Of a stretch of 6,037 bases of DNA, positions 1 to 5,987 are shown piece after piece; positions within the stretch are counted from its first letter, which is position 1, and every line of letters starts with the position of its first letter. The position numbers were made by a program, and so were the translations under genes. Source of the DNA: Methanosarcinales archaeon. Lineage in GTDB: Archaea > Halobacteriota > Methanosarcinia > Methanosarcinales > Methanogasteraceae. The stretch is taken from contig DAOVGE010000132.1 of the NCBI GenBank assembly GCA_030672605.1, positions 1 through 6,037 of the forward strand. The letters run 5' to 3'. The notes under the pieces are model-generated. The model did not search any database, was not told where the DNA came from, and saw only the letters and a list, made by a program, of their open reading frames with translations.

Positions 1-1
1 C

Positions 2-697
2 GTGTGGTGTATTGTTCTTCCTTTTGTTTCACTCACCGGATATCCTCCTTCTGATTGCATGCAGGTATGGTATCTTCCCTCTCCTGATTATGTCTCTGGT
101 GGTGATGCAAGTGCTATGGAAGCGGTCGTAGATGAGATGGTAGCAAATGGGATCTACAATGAGACGACTCTCGCAGAATATGTATCATCGACGGACGTGG
201 TCGTAAATGGGACTTTCGCAGGACATTTCTCATTGATCGGCGAGAGGAAGGCGGGAGTATCACCCCCATTCTTTCCGGTGCTTTCGCAGTACTGCGGGTA
301 TGCAAACTACTCACGAACGGGCTCGGATGACCGATATCTGGCAGGCGAATGGTACTTCGATGATGATAAAAAGTTATTGCAAGCAGAGAGGGAGCTGTAC
401 CAGTATTTAGAGGAACATGGACGAGTTTTAACTGTGGAGTTGAATATAAGTGAAGAACGCAAAAGAATTGGTGGAAAAGCATCAAAAAGTTTCTATGCCA
501 CTAAATACGAAAGTGAAACGACATCAGGATATTTTTTAGTCTACAAAAATACATTCGGACGTGAGGGCGATTATTTCATCGTTTATTACGGAGCGGCGGG
601 ATCGGTTGATCTTTCGAATCAGACACCATTCCTGAAAGCCCTGATAGCAGACCGTTATCCTACTGGATCCGGGATTGTTGGAGATTTAAAGTCGTGA
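2..697 (+). CDS. Exported or surface protein of unknown function, 5'-truncated by the window edge
   Basis: The frame is open from base 2 to a TGA at 695-697 (231 residues). No in-frame stop precedes it, so the true start probably lies outside the window. A GTG at 2-4 and an ATG at 59 are the only early start candidates, and neither is convincing. The first dozen residues (CIVLPFVSLTG) look like the end of a hydrophobic segment. The rest is polar, rich in Tyr, Asp and Glu, with several N-x-S/T sequons (NET, NGT, NYS, NIS, NQT), as expected for an archaeal extracytoplasmic protein. A charged helix-like stretch (DDDKKLLQAERELYQYLEE) lies at about residues 121-139, followed by beta-rich sequence ending near YFIVYYGAAGSVDL. 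I recognise no family or catalytic motif. It lies upstream of a secreted peptidase-like gene, but 287 bases and a separate promoter intervene, so co-transcription is not implied. Confidence 0.7.
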   Translation: MWCIVLPFVSLTGYPPSDCMQVWYLPSPDYVSGGDASAMEAVVDEMVANGIYNETTLAEYVSSTDVVVNGTFAGHFSLIGERKAGVSPPFFPVLSQYCGYANYSRTGSDDRYLAGEWYFDDDKKLLQAERELYQYLEEHGRVLTVELNISEERKRIGGKASKSFYATKYESETTSGYFLVYKNTFGREGDYFIVYYGAAGSVDLSNQTPFLKALIADRYPTGSGIVGDLKS

Positions 698-716
698 TCC
701 GAAGAGAGTCTGTCTT

Positions 717-732
717 GAGGTATTTTCACCTC
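717..732 (+). terminator. Small hairpin after the first gene, possible 3'-end structure
   Basis: GAGGT (717-721) and ACCTC (728-732) form a perfect 5-bp stem around the loop ATTTTC, 20 bases after the stop codon of the first gene. The four Ts sit in the loop rather than after the stem, so this is not a classical intrinsic terminator. It could mark the mRNA 3' end or be chance. Confidence 0.25.
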
Positions 733-747
733 CACCTGAAATCAAGG

Positions 748-769
748 TCGTTCGGTTTTGACCGGACGA
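748..769. promoter_or_regulatory. Imperfect 9-bp inverted repeat just upstream of a TATA-like box
   Basis: The arms TCGTTCGGT (748-756) and ACCGGACGA (761-769) surround the spacer TTTG. In DNA they differ at one T/G position; in RNA that position is a G-U wobble, so all nine pairs could form. The repeat ends about 10 bp before the TATA-like run, over or beside the expected BRE position. It could be an operator for an activator or repressor, or a 3'-end hairpin of the upstream transcript. The sequence does not decide between these. Confidence 0.4.
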
Positions 770-777
770 TAACGATT

Positions 778-790
778 GGATATATATATA
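778..790 (+). promoter_or_regulatory. TATA-like promoter box for the peptidase-like/PepSY unit
   Basis: The run GGATATATATATA is the strongest TATA-like element upstream of the gene starting at 985. Archaeal transcription normally begins about 25 bases downstream of the box, which predicts a start near 808-815. That would give a leader of about 170 bases. Such a leader is long for an archaeon and fits the secondary structure seen downstream. Confidence 0.5.
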
Positions 791-813
791 CTATGCTTAA
801 ACATATAGCGCCA

Positions 814-830
814 TGACACAGCATGTGTCA
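814..830. promoter_or_regulatory. Perfect 7-3-7 palindrome at the expected transcription start, candidate operator
   Basis: TGACACA (814-820) and TGTGTCA (824-830) are exact reverse complements separated by GCA. The site begins about 25-30 bp downstream of the TATA-like box, where archaeal repressors often bind to block RNA polymerase. The size and symmetry suit a dimeric winged-helix protein. I see no second copy in the window, so the binding factor is unknown. The membrane-anchored regulator encoded at 3114-3605 is one candidate, by proximity only. Confidence 0.45.
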
Positions 831-984
831 AAGAAATACGGGGTTCGAATGTTTTTGCAAGAGCAAGCCGAACCCCAAAGAACTCGCCCGAAGGCACGAT
901 CATGTTGCGCCTTATGCTTACTTTAGGCTTTGGTTGTGCCTCCGGGGAAAGATAGAACGCAAACCAAAGGATGAAAACGACAAC
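831..984 (+). promoter_or_regulatory. Long structured 5' leader of the peptidase-like gene
   Basis: Two large stem-loops can form in tandem. The first pairs GGGGTTCG (840-847) with CGAACCCC (869-876), eight perfect pairs, and TTGC/GCAA (855-858/863-866) can extend it inside the loop. The second pairs CCCG (887-890) with CGGG (943-946) and, after one A-C mismatch, AGGCAC (892-897) with GTGCCT (936-941). A weaker GCCT/AGGC pairing (909-912/925-928) lies inside it. The remaining bases up to the ATG are A-rich and unpaired, with an AGGATGA element (968-974) that could serve as a weak Shine-Dalgarno site. This may be a cis-regulatory RNA or a mRNA-stabilising leader. I could not match it to a known riboswitch. 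The same region is open in frame from an ATG at 823, but translating it would put the signal peptide inside the protein. Confidence 0.45.
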
Positions 985-1617
985 ATGGGATCGGGGACAA
1001 CAATTAGAGCAGTGGCAGCAGTACTGCTCGTAACGTTGGCTATGGCAGCATCCACAGTCCATGCGACACCGTGGTCTGACTGCCATGGAATAGACCCATT
1101 CGAAGAAGAGGCAGAGTTGGTGACGGATTACACCGATGCCGATTGTTCGGCACTCTACTTCCACAACTGGGATAAAGACGATATTACAGATGATAGCCTG
1201 CCATACGCTGACATCTGGTACTTCTCCGGACATGGAGGTCAGACATTATCGGGTAAGAACTACCTGATTGCAGGAGATGGCGAGAAGATATATCCTGAGG
1301 ATATACCAGACTTGAGTGATCCATACGAGTTTGACACGATGCGGTTTGCTTATGCAAGCGCATGCCACTCAGGGGATTCGGACTGGTGGCAGAACGATCT
1401 GCCTGAAAGTTTCCAGGAGAACGGAGCTGAGGCATACATGGGCTGGAGGCGTTCGGTTGGTAGCGAAACCGCGTATGACTTCACGGACCGGTTTTACCAT
1501 CATACAATTGAGGACGGTGACAGCGTTGAAACGGCAAAGGAAAAGGCAGTAGGAGATGTTCCGTACGCTGACGGGAATATCAGACTGTTTGGTTCCGATG
1601 TCAGCCTTATCCCGTAG
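985..1617 (+). CDS. Secreted caspase/metacaspase-like (clan CD) cysteine peptidase-like protein
   Basis: The 210-residue product starts with a signal peptide (about residues 1-27: R8, hydrophobic core 9-22, cleavage likely after VHA). That is why I choose the ATG at 985 over the in-frame ATG at 823. A hydrophobic strand (ADIWYF) leads into SGHGG with His83, and FAYASACHSG carries Cys127. This is the His-Gly and Cys-His-Ser-Gly layout of metacaspases and other clan CD peptidases, and the 44-residue His-to-Cys spacing is normal for that fold. The segment after it (GAEAYMGWRRSVGS, then GDSVETAKEKAV) resembles the C-terminal half of gingipain/CHAT-type domains. The acidic residue that metacaspases carry two positions before the Cys is Ser125 here, so basic-residue specificity cannot be assumed. 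The domain is small and its N-terminal strands are hard to see. It could also belong to an uncharacterised secreted domain family with a related fold, so activity is inferred. The stop codon overlaps the ribosome site of the next gene. Confidence 0.75.
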   Translation: MGSGTTIRAVAAVLLVTLAMAASTVHATPWSDCHGIDPFEEEAELVTDYTDADCSALYFHNWDKDDITDDSLPYADIWYFSGHGGQTLSGKNYLIAGDGEKIYPEDIPDLSDPYEFDTMRFAYASACHSGDSDWWQNDLPESFQENGAEAYMGWRRSVGSETAYDFTDRFYHHTIEDGDSVETAKEKAVGDVPYADGNIRLFGSDVSLIP

Positions 1618-1623
1618 GAGGTG
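1616..1623 (+). promoter_or_regulatory. Strong Shine-Dalgarno site overlapping the upstream stop codon
   Basis: AGGAGGTG is a near-perfect match to the archaeal anti-Shine-Dalgarno sequence and ends 7 bases before the ATG at 1631. It shares bases with the TAG stop (1615-1617) of the peptidase-like gene, which argues for one transcript and for coupled translation of the two proteins. It is the strongest ribosome binding site in the window. Confidence 0.8.
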
Positions 1624-1630
1624 TGTTTAA

Positions 1631-2539
1631 ATGAAGACAAGAATATGGATAGCTGCGATAATACTGGTTGCAGTGGTTTTGGGCAGCATATCGGCATATA
1701 TGTTCTTCGATAGAGACGAACATACTGAAAGTTTCAGTCCGAGGCACGTAATATCGAAACTGGATCCGGACATTGCAAAACCATCGATCTCTTACAATGT
1801 CACCCTGGATATACTGCGGAATGTGGGTTATTCACCGCCGGGTGATTGCAATGCCAACCTGATAAACGACCATGGATGGAACAAGACGTACTGGGAGATT
1901 TCATGGGAAAAAGGACTTGTGCATGCGAAGGTAGACGCATCCACCGGTGAGATAATAGGAATGGGCGATTACAGAGATGTGCGCAAGGAGGTTCCATGCG
2001 AGACTGTGAGTGAAGGGAACGCCGCCACGATCGCTCTTGAGAATATAAAGCGCATTACTGATATTCCGGACGGTTTGAGCGAACCGGACGTGAGAACCGA
2101 TGATGATGGGGATTTCGTCTTGCTATGGACGCAGTATATCGATAGCGTTCCGGTCAGGGGCGGATTTATCAATGCCAAACTCGACAAATGCGGGAATCTG
2201 GTATCGTTCAGAAAGGTCTGGCATGGTATAAACGTGGACGTTATCCCAGGGATAACAGACGAAAATGCGGTGGATATAGCAAGAGCGGAAGGACTCAATC
2301 TTCCGGATGTTCTGAAGAAGCGAGTCGAGAATGCTGACAATGTCTACACAGAACTTGTCATCGGTCGTCCCTCAAGCCCGCTGGATCGAAACAAGTCGCT
2401 GTACGGAGATTACACACTTCTATGGTCGGTGACGTTTGAGGATGTGCGGATGACCATAGAAGGACCAGTAATCTCAACGGTCACAATCCAGGTGGATGCT
2501 CATTCGGGTGAGGTTGTGGGCATGGACTGCACGAAATAG
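1631..2539 (+). CDS. Membrane-anchored protein with three PepSY/FTP-like repeats
   Basis: The 302-residue product has an N-terminal anchor helix (about residues 5-25) preceded by Lys and Arg, so the remainder should face outward. Three units with PepSY/FTP character follow. Unit 1 (about 52-112) ends in VHAKVDASTGEIIGM. Unit 2 (about 126-197) has an Ala-rich helix, then FVLLWTQYIDSVPVRGG and INAKLDKCGNLVSF, the strand-turn pattern of FTP propeptide domains. Unit 3 (about 208-298) ends in TIQVDAHSGEVVGMD. The recurring VDAxxGE(I/V)(I/V)GM ending is the clearest sign of PepSY. PepSY and FTP domains are known as inhibitory or folding propeptide domains of secreted peptidases and also occur alone in envelope proteins. 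No protease domain is attached here, but the preceding gene encodes a secreted peptidase-like protein 13 bases upstream. I infer an in-trans inhibitor or chaperone. Cysteines lie at 73, 123, 187 and 300. Confidence 0.8.
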   Translation: MKTRIWIAAIILVAVVLGSISAYMFFDRDEHTESFSPRHVISKLDPDIAKPSISYNVTLDILRNVGYSPPGDCNANLINDHGWNKTYWEISWEKGLVHAKVDASTGEIIGMGDYRDVRKEVPCETVSEGNAATIALENIKRITDIPDGLSEPDVRTDDDGDFVLLWTQYIDSVPVRGGFINAKLDKCGNLVSFRKVWHGINVDVIPGITDENAVDIARAEGLNLPDVLKKRVENADNVYTELVIGRPSSPLDRNKSLYGDYTLLWSVTFEDVRMTIEGPVISTVTIQVDAHSGEVVGMDCTK

Positions 2540-2594
2540 TGAAACCGGGTGAATGTACATGCGAAGGTCACAACAACCTGAAAAACGAACCATT

Positions 2595-2623
2595 GGGGGC
2601 ACTCTCCCCCCTTTTTATTTTTA
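2595..2623 (+). terminator. G5/C5 hairpin with U-rich tail ending the peptidase/PepSY unit
   Basis: GGGGG (2595-2599) pairs with CCCCC (2606-2610) around a 6-base loop, and a T-rich tract follows (CTTTTTATTTTTA, 2611-2623). It starts 55 bases after the PepSY stop codon. Archaeal termination depends mainly on the U-tract, which is present, so this is a convincing 3' end. The same A/T-rich tract runs into the promoter of the next gene. Confidence 0.75.
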
Positions 2624-2630
2624 TAATTTA
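2619..2630 (+). promoter_or_regulatory. TATA-like box for the small membrane protein gene
   Basis: TTTTATAATTTA lies about 25 bases before the ATG at 2648. Initiation at the usual distance would make the transcript nearly leaderless. However, GGAG at 2635-2638 is well spaced as a ribosome site for the same ATG, which would need a start further upstream. The two readings conflict and the sequence does not settle them. Confidence 0.4.
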
Positions 2631-2647
2631 AAATGGAGTTTAGAGAT

Positions 2648-3070
2648 ATGAAAATATTAAAAGTAATATTGATAATTCTGCTCATCATCCTTGCAGGATA
2701 CTGGTATTTTGAATATCCACACACTGATAAAATCACCATCGGGTATGAGGGTGGCGAAAGCATTGTGTTAACGCCCGGATCAGAAGGATATCGTGAAGCA
2801 AGAGGTGAGATATTAAATATCACAAAAAGTATAAATGGCAGGATCAAAGGTGTTGAAGAGGATTGGAATATGCCAGAGCGAAAGAAACATGCCGATTATA
2901 TCGAACTGGAGTTCTCGAGACCCACCGACATAACCACAAAGATGGGCACTCTCGAGGATGTGCGTGCCATATACATAGGAGAGGGTAGTTCTGTTGTATT
3001 TGTGGATTATACCTGGGCATGGGTCTGGAATATGTATGGGAGTGAATTGGAATGGCAGGACCCCGAATAG
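2648..3070 (+). CDS. Small single-helix membrane protein of unknown function
   Basis: The 140-residue product has one N-terminal hydrophobic helix (about residues 5-20, VILIILLIILAGYWYF) after two lysines, consistent with a signal anchor and an outward-facing domain of about 115 residues. That domain is acidic, has a possible glycosylation site (NIT, residues 57-59), and ends in an aromatic stretch (VVFVDYTWAWVWNMYG). I recognise no family. I prefer the ATG at 2648 because GGAG lies 9 bases upstream and the anchor then begins at once; an in-frame ATG at 2633 would add only MEFRD. The next gene, a membrane-anchored regulator, begins 4 to 43 bases after this stop depending on its start, so the two are probably co-transcribed. 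The protein could be an extracytoplasmic partner or target of that regulator; this is inference from position. Confidence 0.75.
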   Translation: MKILKVILIILLIILAGYWYFEYPHTDKITIGYEGGESIVLTPGSEGYREARGEILNITKSINGRIKGVEEDWNMPERKKHADYIELEFSRPTDITTKMGTLEDVRAIYIGEGSSVVFVDYTWAWVWNMYGSELEWQDPE

Positions 3071-3113
3071 ATGATTGGAAAGAGATATAACTGATGTGAA
3101 ACTCCATAATTTC

Positions 3114-3605
3114 ATGCCTTCGGAAGAGATTATCATAGACAAAGATTCAATCGATGTTTTATCATCCGATACGAGAGTTGCCATTCTCAAATCACTCGAT
3201 TCTCCGGGGCGTATGACCGCAACAAGATTAACAGATGCGTTGAATCTTTCTAAATCTACTGTGCATGAGCATTTAACAAGATTGGCTGGGGCAGGTTTTG
3301 TAAAAAAAGATGACAGTCGTAAATGGGTTTATTGGGAACTCACCGACAAAGGTAGAGGTGTTTTACATCCGCATAAGCAGACCAGAATTCTCTTTTTGCT
3401 GGTATCCGGAATGTTGACCACAGTCGGTGGAATCGTGGAGATGTGTCGTGCTGTCAAGGATATGCTTGCGCCGGCAGTGCCACAAATGAAAGGGATCAGT
3501 ATTCCAGCAGAGATGCATCTTGTGATTGGTATTGTGCTGATTTTTGTTGGTGTGCTGCTTCTGTATCTTGGTTTCCGTGCAAAACGGAAGAGATGGAATG
3601 GATGA
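3114..3605 (+). CDS. Membrane-anchored ArsR-like winged-helix transcriptional regulator
   Basis: The 163-residue product begins with a winged-helix domain. IDVLSSDTRVAILKSL (about residues 13-28) is the typical ArsR-like first helix. MTATRLTDALNLSKSTVHEHLTRL (34-57) is the helix-turn-helix, and KKDDSRKWVYWELTDKG (64-80) is the wing. Two transmembrane helices follow (about 91-109 and 134-154), with a roughly 24-residue outer loop. The last residues are very basic (RAKRKRW), which puts both ends inside the cell, so the DNA-binding domain can reach DNA while tethered. No clear metal-binding cysteine pair is seen. I chose the ATG at 3114 because the product then starts just before the conserved domain; TTG at 3075 and GTG at 3096 are in-frame alternatives, and none has a strong ribosome site. 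Targets are unknown. The palindromes near 748-830 are possible sites. Confidence 0.85.
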   Translation: MPSEEIIIDKDSIDVLSSDTRVAILKSLDSPGRMTATRLTDALNLSKSTVHEHLTRLAGAGFVKKDDSRKWVYWELTDKGRGVLHPHKQTRILFLLVSGMLTTVGGIVEMCRAVKDMLAPAVPQMKGISIPAEMHLVIGIVLIFVGVLLLYLGFRAKRKRWNG

Positions 3606-3698
3606 TCAGATGGGGGATGCGCTGGCAATGGCGTTTACGTCTCTGTGGGAAGGCGAACCTGCTGGATCGCGTCTATCAGCACTATAATAACCCCTTTC

Positions 3699-5852
3699 TC
3701 ATCCCCCGCTCTCAATCTCCTTGATCACGTTCTTCGCAATCTTCGGTCCGACGATCGCACCGATCCTCTGCTCGCCCGCATCCATGAGCGATTCCGGTGT
3801 TGCGTACCCGGCATCGTAGAGCTTTCTTGCACGCACCCGCCCAACGCCGCGAACTCCTACAAGCCTGAGGAGTTCCGGTTTCACACCGTATTTCAGACGG
3901 TCTGTGAGATCCCTTGCAAGCTTCGTGTGCGGGCTTTTGATGTGTCCGGATATCTGCGCAGTCGCATACATGATCCACTGCGCTGTATCCGAGATGCCCC
4001 TCACATCTCCGCCGCCGACGCCGAATTTCGCTTCGATCTCCTTATCCTGCCTCTCTGATGTCCAGTCGAGGAGAAGAGCTGCGGTCTTGACCTCCGAGAG
4101 GAACCATTCATACCCGGAATCGGACTCGCTTGGAACCTCTGTGAACTCGTTTTGCCGATCGGATGCGAAATTGTAGATCCACGCATAGTCATTCTTGCGG
4201 AGGTATAGGTTGCGGACATCCGGAGTTTTGCAGATCAGGTGAAGCAGAGTGAGGTCGCTTGCCGAGTCGCGTGAAACGAGTCCGTCAACGATGGTTGCTG
4301 CGCCCAGTGGATCGAGATAGAGCCGCGATACCAGTCTTCCGAGAGGGGTCGCCGAGAGCGATTCCTCAGAGATTGTGATCATCGCATTTTCGCAGAGGAA
4401 ATCAAGAACGTTGTCAACGATCTCTCGCAGGTACGATTGTGAGGTGTCCGGCGTTCTCTGCCCCCCTTGTCCCCCTTGCACCTCCTGCTGCGCTGCAAAG
4501 AACGTCAGCTTCAGAAAGTCCATCAGTTCATCGTGCGATTGCGCAAACATCCCCGCGATCGCAGAGAGGATGTGGCTGCGGAGTGCGCTCTCGGTTCCCA
4601 GTTTCGACGCAATCTCCTCGGGATCTGACTCGATGTAGTGCTCAAGCAGGCTCTCCAGTTCCGGGTATGACTTTGCGATCAGTATGCTCTCACCGGATGG
4701 ATCGAGATGCGGGCGCCCGGCTCTGCCTGCCATCTGCTTATATTCGAGGATCGGAATGGGCTGCATTCCGTAATTCGGATCGTATCTGCGGTAACTCTTG
4801 ATTATGACCCTTCTCGCCGGAAGATTCAGCCCGAAAGCGAGCGTTGGCGTGCATGCGATGACTTTGATCACGTTATTGCGGAATCCGTCCTCAACGATTC
4901 GCCTGTGCTCCGGAAGGAGCCCTGCGTGGTGAAAAGCCGCCCCCTGCTTGATGCAGTCTGCGAGCTTTTGTGCGGCATCGGTATCGGTTTCCCTGACCGT
5001 ATCAGCGAAATCGGCAAGATCCGAATTATCCGGGAGTTTTAGCGCCTTACTTACACGCACCGCGGTACTCACCGCATTTCTACGGCTGCTGTCAAATATC
5101 AGGCACTGCCCGCCGCTCTGCATCGTGTCAAGCACGAGTGCGATCACGGTGTCGCGGTGGCTCTGCGAGAGATTGACCTCGCTCTCGCTCCCCTTACCTC
5201 TGAAATAGATGGTGTCACCGAGGAATACGCCCTCGCGCAGGTCAACGGGACGCCAGTCTGATAATATGCACTCAGCGTCGAGCCAGTCGGCGATCATCTG
5301 CGCATTCCCGACCGTTGCAGAGAGTGCGATTATGTGAATCTTCGGATTGATCCGGCGCAATTTTGCGATCGTTACCTCGAGCGTCGGACCCCGGTCAGGT
5401 GAGTCGAGCAGATGGATCTCATCAACGATTAACGTTGTCAGACCATGGATCCACTCGGTCTCGTTTCTGAGGAGCGAGTCCGCTTTCTCTGATGTTGCGA
5501 CGATTATGTCGTTGGATCCGAGGTACTCGTCCCTTGAATCGAAGTCTCCTGAAGATATCCCCACCCTGACCCCGAGATCGCTGAAGCCGGAGAACCGCTC
5601 GTACTTCTCGCTTGCGAGCGCCCTTAGCGGCACGATATACATCGCTTTTCCGCCGGATCTGATAGCATTGAGCATCGCAAGTTCTGCGAGTAGCGTCTTT
5701 CCTGATGCGGTCGGTATCGCGGCGAGGATGTTTCTTTCGCCGAGGAGCCCTCTCTCGACCGCCTCTGCCTGTGGCGGGTAGAGTTCGGTGATGCCGGTTC
5801 CTTCGTAGTATTTGATTATGTCTGGCGGAAGCGGGAGGTCTGATATCTTCAT
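3699..5852 (-). CDS. hel308: ATP-dependent DNA helicase Hel308
   Basis: The 717-residue product is a complete Ski2-like superfamily 2 helicase. Visible motifs in order are: Q-motif YPPQAEA (25-31), Walker A AIPTASGKT (45-53), motif Ia VPLRALASEKY (74-84), DEIH box (144-147), LSATVGN (177-183), motif IV region CLIFDSSRRNA (250-260), motif V region (308-345, including TPTLAFGLNLPARR) and motif VI QMAGRAGRP (373-381). A winged-helix/ratchet region follows (TPLGRLVSRLYLDP, 502-515). The C-terminal helix-hairpin-helix domain is LVGVRGVGRVRARKLYDAGY (664-683). Hel308 unwinds DNA 3' to 5' and acts at stalled or damaged replication forks in archaea. Length is normal for the family. One oddity is a Gly/Gln-rich insert (QGGQGGQ, 459-465) between the ATPase core and the ratchet region. 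No Shine-Dalgarno site precedes the ATG, which fits a leaderless mRNA. The gene converges on the regulator with a 93-base gap. Confidence 0.97.
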   Translation of the reverse strand: MKISDLPLPPDIIKYYEGTGITELYPPQAEAVERGLLGERNILAAIPTASGKTLLAELAMLNAIRSGGKAMYIVPLRALASEKYERFSGFSDLGVRVGISSGDFDSRDEYLGSNDIIVATSEKADSLLRNETEWIHGLTTLIVDEIHLLDSPDRGPTLEVTIAKLRRINPKIHIIALSATVGNAQMIADWLDAECILSDWRPVDLREGVFLGDTIYFRGKGSESEVNLSQSHRDTVIALVLDTMQSGGQCLIFDSSRRNAVSTAVRVSKALKLPDNSDLADFADTVRETDTDAAQKLADCIKQGAAFHHAGLLPEHRRIVEDGFRNNVIKVIACTPTLAFGLNLPARRVIIKSYRRYDPNYGMQPIPILEYKQMAGRAGRPHLDPSGESILIAKSYPELESLLEHYIESDPEEIASKLGTESALRSHILSAIAGMFAQSHDELMDFLKLTFFAAQQEVQGGQGGQRTPDTSQSYLREIVDNVLDFLCENAMITISEESLSATPLGRLVSRLYLDPLGAATIVDGLVSRDSASDLTLLHLICKTPDVRNLYLRKNDYAWIYNFASDRQNEFTEVPSESDSGYEWFLSEVKTAALLLDWTSERQDKEIEAKFGVGGGDVRGISDTAQWIMYATAQISGHIKSPHTKLARDLTDRLKYGVKPELLRLVGVRGVGRVRARKLYDAGYATPESLMDAGEQRIGAIVGPKIAKNVIKEIESGG

Positions 5853-5874
5853 GCAGGGTTCTGTTTGGGGTGAT

Positions 5875-5884
5875 GGGATATAGG
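5875..5884 (-). promoter_or_regulatory. Proximal TATA-like box of hel308, suggesting a leaderless transcript
   Basis: On the minus strand CCTATATCCC is centred about 28 bases before the hel308 ATG. Standard archaeal spacing would start transcription at or next to the start codon. The absence of any ribosome site between this box and the ATG supports a leaderless message. Confidence 0.4.
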
Positions 5885-5925
5885 TATTGGCGAGGAAATT
5901 AATCCTTTGTAATCGATTCAGTTGC

Positions 5926-5942
5926 TCCTATAATTTATAGGA
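5926..5942. repeat. 17-bp AT-rich palindrome upstream of hel308
   Basis: TCCTATAA (5926-5933) and TTATAGGA (5935-5942) are exact reverse complements around one T. A further copy of the half-site, TCCTATAAA, lies at 5968-5976. The palindrome contains TATA-like sequence on both strands, so it may be a distal, possibly bidirectional promoter or a regulator site. It lies about 75-90 bp before the hel308 start codon. Confidence 0.45.
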
Positions 5943-5987
5943 TATGTTGTGTATGTCTCGGGTAGTGTCCTATAAACCGCGATTTTC

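Noticed and set aside
840..876. tRNA fragment, because GGTTCGAAT resembles a T-arm
   Set aside because: No matching T-stem, acceptor stem, anticodon arm or D-arm can be built around it. The GGGGTTCG bases pair instead with CGAACCCC as a simple hairpin.
823..984. N-terminal extension of 54 residues for the peptidase-like protein, starting at the ATG inside the palindrome
   Set aside because: It would bury a clean signal peptide in the middle of the protein, and the DNA is better explained as a structured leader.
742..1233. 163-codon open frame on the minus strand opposite the leader and peptidase-like gene
   Set aside because: It is Cys- and Arg-rich without domain character, lies antisense to a gene with a clear signal peptide and active-site motifs, and has no ribosome site. 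It is a shadow frame.
3443..4058. Plus-strand open frames spanning the regulator end, the gap and the hel308 3' end
   Set aside because: They overlap two well-supported genes in other frames and their translations are low-complexity without motifs.
4375..5781. Several plus-strand open frames of 86 to 144 codons opposite hel308
   Set aside because: They are antisense shadows of a complete helicase with all motifs in place; Ser/Arg-rich composition is typical of such shadows.
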